A stretch of DNA of 64,000 nt, taken from the NCBI GenBank assembly GCA_947378845.1, contig CANCLQ010000001.1:1-64000 (forward strand), written 5' to 3'. This DNA is from Opitutia bacterium. GTDB lineage: Bacteria > Verrucomicrobiota > Verrucomicrobiia > Opitutales > UBA953. Made by a program: the position numbers and the translations under genes. The notes beneath the pieces are model-generated. The model was given only the letters and a program-made list of their open reading frames with translations. It was not told the DNA's origin and made no database searches. How positions within the stretch are numbered: the stretch's first letter is position 1; each line of letters begins with the position of its first letter. This document shows positions 46,715 through 53,857 of the stretch, one piece after another.

Positions 46715-48064
46715 ATGGCACCTACACTATTTGGAACCGATGGCATTCGCGGGAGAGCCAATGAATATCCGATTACCTCGGAGGTGGCTTTGAAGTTGGG
46801 TTACGCGATTAGTCAGGTGCTTAAGTCGACTGGAGCTAACCACAACCGAGTCGTAATCGGTAAGGATACTCGTATCTCAGGTTACATGCTCGAGACAGCG
46901 CTCACGAGCGGTTTGGTGGCGAGCGGAATGGATGTATTTTTGGTTGGTCCAATGCCTACGCCTGCCGTGGCACATTTAACGAAGTCAATGGGTTGCGGTG
47001 CAGGCATTATGTTAACCGCCTCCCATAATCCTTATGAAGACAACGGACTTAAAATTTTCGGTCCCGATGGTTACAAACTTTCTGACGACCTCGAGAAAGC
47101 AATCGAGGCATCGATTCTCTCCGATAAAAAACTCCAACTCGTGGAGCCTTCGAAAATCGGAAAGGCATTCCGTATCGATGATGCAAGTGGACGTTATATC
47201 GAGTATGCCAAGCAGAGTGCCGGTCCGACAGATCTCAGTGGACTGAAAATCGTCATCGATTGTGGACACGGCGCATCGTATTTAATTGCCCCAATTATTT
47301 TCCGCGAACTCGGTGCAAAAGTTAAGAAACTCGGCACTGAGCCCGACGGCATGAATATCAATGCGGGCGTGGGTGCATTACACCCTGAACACGCTGCTGC
47401 CGTGGTTAAAGAGACCGGCGCTGATATCGGTATTTCATTCGATGGAGATGCCGATCGCGTAATCTTTACCGATGAAACGGGTACGCCTGTTTCAGGTGAT
47501 CGCATTCTGACCCTCTGTGCCTTAGCCATGAAGAAAGAGGGCCTGCTTAAGAAGGACACCATGGTTACGACCGTGATGAGCAACCTCGGCCTCTACGAGG
47601 CTCTGCGTAATGCGGGAATCAAAGTTGAAACCACTGGAGTAGGGGACCGCCAAGTTATCGAAGCTCTACGCAAGGGCGGTCATTCTTTTGGTGGCGAAAA
47701 TTCTGGTCACCTTATTTTTGCAGATCACGCCACCACCGGCGATGGTATCTTAAGTGCGATTCAAGTGCTTCGTATTATGAAGCAATCAGGCAAAAAACTT
47801 TCTGAGTTGGCGAAAGTGATGCACGAGTATCCGCATCAATTATTAAATCTTAAGACTAAATCGAAGCCACCGATTGATTCACTGCCTACCTTGAAAAAAG
47901 CAATGGGTGAAGCCGACGCCGCCTTCGGTCAAATGGGCCGTCAGTTAATTCGTTACTCCGGTACCGAAAATAAAATCCGTATCCTCGTCGAACACCGCGA
48001 ACAGGCTGAAGTGGATCGATGGATTAAACGTTTCCAAGCGGCGGTTGAGGCCGACATAAAATAA
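46715..48064 (+). CDS. glmM: Phosphoglucosamine mutase
   Basis: 449 residues, full length. It converts glucosamine-6-phosphate to glucosamine-1-phosphate for UDP-GlcNAc. The FGTDGIRG N-terminus, active Ser103 in TASHNP (phosphorylated), metal loop in DGDADR and sugar loop in GGENSGH are intact. RYSGTENKIR is the C-terminal phosphate-binding loop. It is the first gene of a glmM, acetyltransferase, glmS unit. Two bases separate it from the next gene. Confidence 0.96.
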   Translation: MAPTLFGTDGIRGRANEYPITSEVALKLGYAISQVLKSTGANHNRVVIGKDTRISGYMLETALTSGLVASGMDVFLVGPMPTPAVAHLTKSMGCGAGIMLTASHNPYEDNGLKIFGPDGYKLSDDLEKAIEASILSDKKLQLVEPSKIGKAFRIDDASGRYIEYAKQSAGPTDLSGLKIVIDCGHGASYLIAPIIFRELGAKVKKLGTEPDGMNINAGVGALHPEHAAAVVKETGADIGISFDGDADRVIFTDETGTPVSGDRILTLCALAMKKEGLLKKDTMVTTVMSNLGLYEALRNAGIKVETTGVGDRQVIEALRKGGHSFGGENSGHLIFADHATTGDGILSAIQVLRIMKQSGKKLSELAKVMHEYPHQLLNLKTKSKPPIDSLPTLKKAMGEADAAFGQMGRQLIRYSGTENKIRILVEHREQAEVDRWIKRFQAAVEADIK

Positions 48065-48066
48065 GC

Positions 48067-48945
48067 ATGCCTTCTTTTAGTTACATAAAATCCAAGGACA
48101 GCAAAGGCTTTGAGTCTTTGTCGAAGACACGTGCGATTGCCGATTTCCCTTTAGCGAATCGCCCCTTTAGCTCTCACCAGAAGCTCGCATTAGCCGCAGC
48201 AGGTTTGCGCTTAACTGAGGGTGCAGAATTGAAGGTGCACCCGCTGGCGTGGATTGATGCTAAAGAAATCAATGCATTCCTCGACGATGCTACGGCCGGT
48301 GAATGGCTCGACGATAAAGGCAATACGCTGGCCACCTACGCTTCTCGCGGAAAAAAGAAAGTTCACGCCACCCAAAGCTTCCTGCTGCAGTATAGCTGGG
48401 ATCTCATTCGTGCGAATGAGTATGCCGTTGCGGCACATGATTCTTGGGTCAATCACGGTCAGGCACACACCTCGCTCTATGTGGATGGAAAACTTTCGGT
48501 CGGTCGCGGTACCAAAATTTTACCTGGCGTGGTTATTGAAGGCGACGTTGTCATTGGCGAGAATTGTAAGGTTGGTCCTAATTGCTACATCCGCGGTTCG
48601 ACCTCGATTGGAAATAATTGTCACATCGGACAAGCAGTAGAAATTAAAAACACGATTATTTTAAATCAGACCAATATCGGTCACTTGTCGTACGTCGGCG
48701 ACTCGGTGATCGGCGAAAAAGTTAATTTTGGTGCCGGTACCATCACTTCGAATCTACGTCACGACGGAAAGACGATGCATAGCATGGTCGGCAAAGAATT
48801 AGTCGACACTGGACGCCGTAAATTCGGTGCGATTGTGGGCGACGGCGTGCACACGGGCATTCATACTTCCATTTACCCTGGCCGTAAAATATGGCCTGAA
48901 CAATCAACCAAACCTGGTGACATCGTCGCCAAAGACATTACCTAA
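48067..48945 (+). CDS. Stand-alone GlmU-type N-acetyltransferase (left-handed beta helix) with reduced N-terminal region
   Basis: 292 residues. The C-terminal half is a left-handed beta-helix of hexapeptide repeats (VVIEGDVVIGENCKVGPN and on) and keeps the catalytic residues of the GlmU acetyltransferase domain: His206 in GHLSYVGDSVIG, the Tyr of that motif, and Asn residues in NFGAGTITSN. The N-terminal 120 residues include FPLANRPFSSHQKLALAAAGL, like a fragment of a nucleotidyltransferase, but have no GxGTRxxP-type loop, so uridylyltransferase activity is not expected. Its place between glmM and glmS suggests it acetylates glucosamine-1-phosphate, with the uridylyltransferase encoded elsewhere. 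This is inference. glmS begins six bases later. Confidence 0.85.
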   Translation: MPSFSYIKSKDSKGFESLSKTRAIADFPLANRPFSSHQKLALAAAGLRLTEGAELKVHPLAWIDAKEINAFLDDATAGEWLDDKGNTLATYASRGKKKVHATQSFLLQYSWDLIRANEYAVAAHDSWVNHGQAHTSLYVDGKLSVGRGTKILPGVVIEGDVVIGENCKVGPNCYIRGSTSIGNNCHIGQAVEIKNTIILNQTNIGHLSYVGDSVIGEKVNFGAGTITSNLRHDGKTMHSMVGKELVDTGRRKFGAIVGDGVHTGIHTSIYPGRKIWPEQSTKPGDIVAKDIT

Positions 48946-48950
48946 AAACT

Positions 48951-50789
48951 ATGTGTGGCATTATTGGATATATCGGTTCCCGTCCCGCGACTCCCATTCT
49001 CATTGGAGGCCTTAAGCGCCTTGAGTACCGCGGTTATGATTCTGCGGGTATCGCCCTCGCTGAGCGTACAGGGCTTTCGACATTCCGATCGGTCGGCAAA
49101 GTTTCTCGATTGGTTGATAAATTAAAAACAGAGCTTTCGTCCAAGCGACACGAAGAGGCGACCTCTGGCATCGCACACACACGCTGGGCAACGCACGGTG
49201 CACCAACTGAGGCCAATGCGCACCCACACTTTGATAAGAGCCGCAAGATTTGTATCGTTCACAACGGCATCATCGAAAATTACCGCTCCATTCGTGAGCG
49301 CCTACAGGCGAAGGGGCATAAGTTCGATTCCGACACCGATACCGAAGCGCTATCACGTTTGATTGGTGAATGCTACAAGGGCGATATACGCCAGGCTGTC
49401 ATCCAAGCCTTACGCCAAGTAGAGGGTGCCTACGGTATCGCAGTACTTTCAGCTGATGAGCCCAACAAGATGATTGTTGCACGCATGGGCAGTCCTTTGG
49501 TCGTCGGCATGGGCGAAAATGAGTGCTTAGTGGCGTCTGACGCCGCTGCTTTAGTGGCCCACACCCAACGTGTGATTTATTTAGATGACGGCGACGTCGC
49601 CGTGATCACTCCTGACAGTGTTGATATCCGTAACCTTGATGACGAACCCATCGAACGCGATGTCGCTGAGTTGGGTCTCGATGTCAGTTCAGTGGAGAAG
49701 GGTGGTTACGAGCACTACATGCTTAAGGAAATCTTTGAACAACCAGAGTCCGTGCGTAATGCATTGCGCGGTCGTATTGATTTAGCTGAAGGCAATGCCG
49801 TCTTGGCTGGACTCAGTGCCTCACCTGCAGAGCTAGCCGAAATCAGTCGCATTGTATTAGTAGGCTGCGGTACATCGTTGCACGCCGGTATGGTGGGCGA
49901 ATTCGCCTTTGAAGATGTCGCTGGTATCTCGACCGAGGTTCAACAAGCAGCCGAATTCCGTTACCGTAATCCGATTGTAGATCGCCACGACATGGTCATC
50001 GCCATTTCGCAATCCGGTGAGACCGCTGATACCTTAGCTGCTATTCGCAAAGCAAAAGAGAAGGGCACGAAGGTCTTTGGATTGGTGAATGTTGTGGGCT
50101 CGGCCATCGCACGTGAAACAGGTCGTGGTGTATTCATTCACGCCGGACCCGAAATCTCCGTTGCTTCGACAAAGGCATTCACCGGACAAGTTTCAGTACT
50201 GCTTTTGATAGCACTTAAGTTGGGCCGTGGCCGCCGACTTTCCCAAGAGCACGGACAAGAATTAGCCAAGGAAATCAGCCGACTCCCCGAGCTCATCGAA
50301 TTCGTGCTCAAACAGAACGATGCGATCGCCAAGGTGGCTGAACGTATGTCGAAGTCGGAACACGCTTTCTTCTTAGGTCGCGGACCAATGCACCCTGTCG
50401 CACTCGAAGGAGCACTTAAGCTCAAGGAAATCTCTTACGTTCATGCCGAAGGGTATCACGCTGCGGAAATGAAGCACGGTCCGATCGCTTTGCTGACACC
50501 GGGTACGCCCGTTGTTGTTTTGGCTAATCAATCACCCGTGCTGGAAAAAGTCTGGGGTAATGCTGAAGAATGCAAGGCTCGCGGCGCTCGGATTATTGCA
50601 GTGGTGACTGAGGGCCATGCGCATACTGACCTCACCGACGACACAATCGTTCTGCCTAAGTGCAGTCCGCTGGTAGCGACTATTCCTGCCGCCGTTGCGT
50701 TGCAATTGCTCTCGTACCACGTGGCACGTTTACGTGGTTGCTCGATTGATCAGCCGCGCAACTTAGCGAAGTCGGTTACAGTTGAGTAA
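48951..50789 (+). CDS. glmS: Glutamine-fructose-6-phosphate aminotransferase (isomerizing)
   Basis: 612 residues, full length. It makes glucosamine-6-phosphate, the first step of UDP-GlcNAc synthesis. The N-terminal class II amidotransferase begins MCGIIGYIG (Cys2 is the nucleophile after Met removal) and has RWATHGAPTEANAHPH. The two SIS isomerase domains have GCGTSLHAG, ISQSGETADTLAA and GRGPMHPVALEGALKLKE; the end KSVTVE is canonical. No glmS ribozyme or long leader is possible because only five bases separate it from the preceding stop. A perfect hairpin follows. Confidence 0.97.
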   Translation: MCGIIGYIGSRPATPILIGGLKRLEYRGYDSAGIALAERTGLSTFRSVGKVSRLVDKLKTELSSKRHEEATSGIAHTRWATHGAPTEANAHPHFDKSRKICIVHNGIIENYRSIRERLQAKGHKFDSDTDTEALSRLIGECYKGDIRQAVIQALRQVEGAYGIAVLSADEPNKMIVARMGSPLVVGMGENECLVASDAAALVAHTQRVIYLDDGDVAVITPDSVDIRNLDDEPIERDVAELGLDVSSVEKGGYEHYMLKEIFEQPESVRNALRGRIDLAEGNAVLAGLSASPAELAEISRIVLVGCGTSLHAGMVGEFAFEDVAGISTEVQQAAEFRYRNPIVDRHDMVIAISQSGETADTLAAIRKAKEKGTKVFGLVNVVGSAIARETGRGVFIHAGPEISVASTKAFTGQVSVLLLIALKLGRGRRLSQEHGQELAKEISRLPELIEFVLKQNDAIAKVAERMSKSEHAFFLGRGPMHPVALEGALKLKEISYVHAEGYHAAEMKHGPIALLTPGTPVVVLANQSPVLEKVWGNAEECKARGARIIAVVTEGHAHTDLTDDTIVLPKCSPLVATIPAAVALQLLSYHVARLRGCSIDQPRNLAKSVTVE

Positions 50790-50796
50790 GTCTTCT

Positions 50797-50820
50797 CACC
50801 TAAGGTAAAGACCTTAGGTG
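50797..50820 (+). terminator. Perfect 10-bp hairpin after the glm operon
   Basis: CACCTAAGGT-AAAG-ACCTTAGGTG lies 7 bases after the glmS stop. No T-run follows on either strand, so it may stop transcription only weakly, protect the transcript end, or act with a factor. Confidence 0.55.
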
Positions 50821-50862
50821 CCGCGAGTTGTCGGCTTCATCATACTATTTACCAATGGTCTG

Positions 50863-51192
50863 ATGAGAAAACCTGCTCACCGCAAATGTCAGGCCTGCCT
50901 TCAGGCTAAACCGTACAAAGCTTTTCATACCTTGAATCATCGAGGTGATCTCCACCCTTGGTGTAAGGACTGTCAGCGCAGTTATATGTCCGATCACCAA
51001 CAGAATCGATCCAAGGGCGGACGAGAAAAGCTTAAGCAATGTTCACAGTGTGAACTGAGCTTTAGTCCCAATTGCTTTCACTGGCTTAAATCTACTGGAG
51101 CGTACCACAGCTACTGTCGCGGCTGCCATGCGACCTACATGGGATTGAGGTATCACTTGCTGAAACCCCAATCCCACAAAGGAATTAAATAA
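50863..51192 (+). CDS. Small protein with duplicated zinc-ribbon-like module
   Basis: 109 residues from the ATG at 50863; a GTG at 50818 adds fifteen mostly hydrophobic residues. Two modules have exactly the same spacing: Cys9-x2-Cys12-x21-Cys34-x2-Cys37 and Cys60-x2-Cys63-x21-Cys85-x2-Cys88. They also share Phe-His (21-22, 72-73), Leu (24, 75), Gly (28, 79), His (31, 82) and Tyr (41, 92), so the second is a copy of the first shifted by 51 residues. Each should bind one zinc, like zinc ribbons before HNH nucleases, but no HNH active site is seen. The rest is basic, so nucleic-acid binding is plausible. Function unknown. Confidence 0.75.
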   Translation: MRKPAHRKCQACLQAKPYKAFHTLNHRGDLHPWCKDCQRSYMSDHQQNRSKGGREKLKQCSQCELSFSPNCFHWLKSTGAYHSYCRGCHATYMGLRYHLLKPQSHKGIK

Positions 51193-51194
51193 CT

Positions 51195-51338
51195 TTAAAA
51201 CGCTCGGCGTAGGCTCAGTGCACCTTGTACGTCTGGGCTCGCACCGAGACCGGCGAAGTGAACTGAGAAGTTCAAAAGCGTGTCGGCATCGAGGCGTTGA
51301 TCGATGTCGAAACCAAAGCGTGAGCGGGATTTTTTCAT
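51195..51338 (-). CDS. Possible 47-residue small protein
   Basis: ATG at 51338 to TAA at 51195, 47 codons: MKKSRSRFGFDIDQ and on to ALSLRRAF. The beginning is basic and the end, with alternating hydrophobic residues and a terminal Phe, resembles the last strand of an outer-membrane barrel, so it may be a small unknown protein or a remnant. Two in-frame stop codons lie 9 bases upstream of the start. An AGTGTTA/TAACACT inverted repeat (51341-51347 and 51361-51367) is directly upstream. It is antisense to nothing and fills the otherwise empty space before the tRNA genes. Expression not shown. Confidence 0.4.
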   Translation of the reverse strand: MKKSRSRFGFDIDQRLDADTLLNFSVHFAGLGASPDVQGALSLRRAF

Positions 51339-51430
51339 AGAGTGTTATTAATGAGTACACTAACACTATGATATTCCCTGATGACAAGGGGGACCCTGAT
51401 GGATTAAAGATTTGTATAAAATTCCGCTGG

Positions 51431-51502
<72 letters not shown>

Positions 51503-51591
51503 AATCAGCGGAAATAGAATGAGTGCGTTGCGCAGGGCTTTTTTCAAGCGAATAAAACAGCTTACTGCTTGTGCTAAAAACTTGTTCGAAG

Positions 51592-51663
<72 letters not shown>

Positions 51664-51718
51664 AAACGAACGACTTGAGCAAAGAGGGCGAAACCCTGAA
51701 GGTAAAGAATAAATCAAC

Positions 51719-52282
51719 TCAGCGATGCCCGCGCTGTCTGACGGCTTCAAACAAACACACGCCTGCCGATACTGAAACATTAAGGCAGGGAACGGCTCCG
51801 AGCATGGGTATGCGAACCAGAAAATCACAGGTTTCGGCGGTGAGGTGACGAATGCCATCGCCTTCGGCTCCCATCACCAGAGCGAGAGGTCCGGTGAGCT
51901 TGGCAGTGTAAAGTGACTGACTGGTTTTGTGATCGCTCGTTCCCGCAATCCAAACGCCACCATCCTTTAATTTAACGAGAGCGTTACGAAGATTGTTGGC
52001 CTGAACGATGGGTAGATTTTCTGCAGCACCAACGGCGACTTTACGCACGGTGTCGTTAACAGGTGAAGAATTTTTCTTGGTGATGACGACAAAGGCACAG
52101 CCGGCACAATCCGCTGTACGCAGGCAGGCTCCGAGATTGTGTGGGTCTTGCACGCCATCGAGAACGAGGACGAGTGGGTCTTTGTGTTTCTCGAGGAGGC
52201 GTGGGATGTCAGCCTCGTCGTAGAGTTCCAAGGGACGAAGCAAGTCGGCGTGACGCGGTGCTCGATCGTTGGAACGGGCCAT
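51719..52282 (-). CDS. rlmB: SpoU/TrmH-family rRNA 2'-O-methyltransferase (RlmB-like, short form)
   Basis: 187 residues from the ATG at 52282; the frame is open further upstream into asd. It is a SPOUT-fold enzyme; the family methylates ribose in 23S rRNA or tRNA. Motif 1 is HNLGACLRTADCAG, motif 2 LVMGAEGDGI and motif 3 IPMLGAVPCLNVSVSAGVCLFE. The N-terminal substrate-binding domain of E. coli RlmB (243 residues) is reduced to about 40 residues, so the exact target is not certain. It starts two bases after the asd stop, so the two are probably cotranscribed. Confidence 0.88.
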   Translation of the reverse strand: MARSNDRAPRHADLLRPLELYDEADIPRLLEKHKDPLVLVLDGVQDPHNLGACLRTADCAGCAFVVITKKNSSPVNDTVRKVAVGAAENLPIVQANNLRNALVKLKDGGVWIAGTSDHKTSQSLYTAKLTGPLALVMGAEGDGIRHLTAETCDFLVRIPMLGAVPCLNVSVSAGVCLFEAVRQRGHR

Positions 52283-52284
52283 GA

Positions 52285-53304
52285 TTACTTGCGGGCCAAT
52301 CGGCCTTTTGCGTGTAAGGCTTCGGCGATTTGAATCGCATTGAGCGCAGCACCTTTCCAGAGCTGATCTCCGCTTACCCAAAGGGAAAGTCCGTTGTCAA
52401 AAAGGGTGTCCTTGCGAATACGTCCCACGCCGCACTTTTCCTTGCCAGCATAATCGAGCGGCATCGGGTAGCGTTTTTGTGAGGGGTCGTCGCAGACTTC
52501 AGCACCCGCAAATGCAGCGATGGCTTTGCGAGCGACATCGACATTCACAGGCTTCTCAAATTCGGCGCTGATAGCGATGGAGTGTGCACGGAAAACGGGA
52601 ACACGAACGCATGTGGTCGTAACCTTGAGGTCAGGCAGGCCCATAATCTTACGACCTTCATGAAGCATCTTCATTTCTTCCTTGGTGTATCCATCTTCGA
52701 GGAAGGAATCCACTTGGGGGATGAGATTGAAAGCAATCGTGTGAGGATAAACTTTTGCAGGGGACGACTCACCTTTAACCCAGGCACGTACTTGGGTGTC
52801 GAGTTCGCGCATCGCTTCCGCGCCGGTGCCTGAGACAGCTTGGTAGGTGGAGGCGAAGAAACGCTTCAGACCAAATGCTTGGTGCAATGGGAAGAGCCCC
52901 ATCAAAGCGATGGCCGTGGAGCAATTGGGATTCGCGATGATGCCTTTGTGATTATCGAGGGCGTGTGCGTTGATTTCAGGGACCACGAGAGGGACATTGG
53001 GATCCATCCGGAAGGCAGAGCTGTTATCGATGACGATAACACCACGCTTAACGGCTTCGTGAGCGAGGGCGAGGGAGACAGAGCCGCCCGCACTAAAGAC
53101 AACCACATCGAGGCCTTCGAAGGCTTCAGGTTTGGCCTCTTGGACGATCCATTCTTTGCCGCCATAGGTGATTTTAGACCCAGCGGAGCGGGCGGAGGCC
53201 AGGGGGCGGATTTCCGCGACTGGGAAATTTCTTTTGGCCATGAGTGCGAGCAGTTCTTGACCCACTGCGCCTGTCACGCCCACGATGCCGATACGGTATG
53301 CCAT
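52285..53304 (-). CDS. asd: Aspartate-semialdehyde dehydrogenase
   Basis: 339 residues, full length. It reduces aspartyl phosphate to aspartate semialdehyde, supplying lysine/diaminopimelate, threonine and methionine. NADP motif GVTGAVGQELL, active cysteine in NPNCSTAIAL, substrate site in STYQAVSGTG and a catalytic histidine in RVPVFRAHS are all visible. It overlaps the L,D-transpeptidase start on the opposite strand by 7 bases, so the two promoters are intertwined. rlmB follows. Confidence 0.96.
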   Translation of the reverse strand: MAYRIGIVGVTGAVGQELLALMAKRNFPVAEIRPLASARSAGSKITYGGKEWIVQEAKPEAFEGLDVVVFSAGGSVSLALAHEAVKRGVIVIDNSSAFRMDPNVPLVVPEINAHALDNHKGIIANPNCSTAIALMGLFPLHQAFGLKRFFASTYQAVSGTGAEAMRELDTQVRAWVKGESSPAKVYPHTIAFNLIPQVDSFLEDGYTKEEMKMLHEGRKIMGLPDLKVTTTCVRVPVFRAHSIAISAEFEKPVNVDVARKAIAAFAGAEVCDDPSQKRYPMPLDYAGKEKCGVGRIRKDTLFDNGLSLWVSGDQLWKGAALNAIQIAEALHAKGRLARK

Positions 53305-53855
53305 ATTTGGAGATATCTTTAGTATTAAAAGGGGAGCTGATCGAGCGCCTTAAGGCGCGGGGGCTTTCCCTCCCGAAACATTGCCTAGTTGTGTCAGTTG
53401 ACCAGCAAAAACTATGGCATTTTTCAGATAGCGAAGTCACCGAGTATCGCGTCAGCACAGCCCGAGCAGGAATGGGGTGTGTGAAGGACTCATTGCAAAC
53501 GCCCACAGGCTTGTTGGCTGTGAGTGAAATGATTGGCGCAGATCAACCCAAAGGAATGGTCTTCAAGGGGCGCCGTCCGACCGGACAACTCTGGCAAGCA
53601 GGCGGTCCGATCACCGATAATTTAATCACCAGCCGAATTCTCTGGCTCGAAGGATTAGAAGAGGGATTGAATCGCGGTCTCAACAGTGCGGGTCAGGTGG
53701 TCGACACCAAGGAGCGTTACATTTATATTCACGGGACGAATCAGTCTGCAGAAATCGGCCAACCGAATAGCCATGGGTGCGTCTTACTTTCCGATGATGA
53801 TGTGATAAAATTATTTAGCCGAGTCAGCGTAGGTACGCCCGTTTATATTAAATAA
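53298..53855 (+). CDS. L,D-transpeptidase (YkuD) without evident signal peptide
   Basis: 185 residues from the ATG at 53298. The YkuD catalytic motif is YIHGTN and NSHGCVLL (HG then SHGC, with the nucleophile Cys). The N-terminal part KHCLVVSVDQQKLWHF and TPTGLLAVSEM fit the domain start, and the chain ends VGTPVYIK as in the family. These enzymes crosslink peptidoglycan or attach lipoproteins, so export is needed, yet the N-terminus lacks a hydrophobic segment. The frame could begin further upstream (at 53244), but that extension is not a signal peptide either. Start therefore uncertain. It converges on mrdA with two bases in between. Confidence 0.82.
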   Translation: MPYLEISLVLKGELIERLKARGLSLPKHCLVVSVDQQKLWHFSDSEVTEYRVSTARAGMGCVKDSLQTPTGLLAVSEMIGADQPKGMVFKGRRPTGQLWQAGGPITDNLITSRILWLEGLEEGLNRGLNSAGQVVDTKERYIYIHGTNQSAEIGQPNSHGCVLLSDDDVIKLFSRVSVGTPVYIK

Positions 53856-53857
53856 TA

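Noticed and set aside
48946..48950. glmS ribozyme
   Set aside because: Only five bases lie between the preceding stop codon and glmS; no space for the ribozyme.
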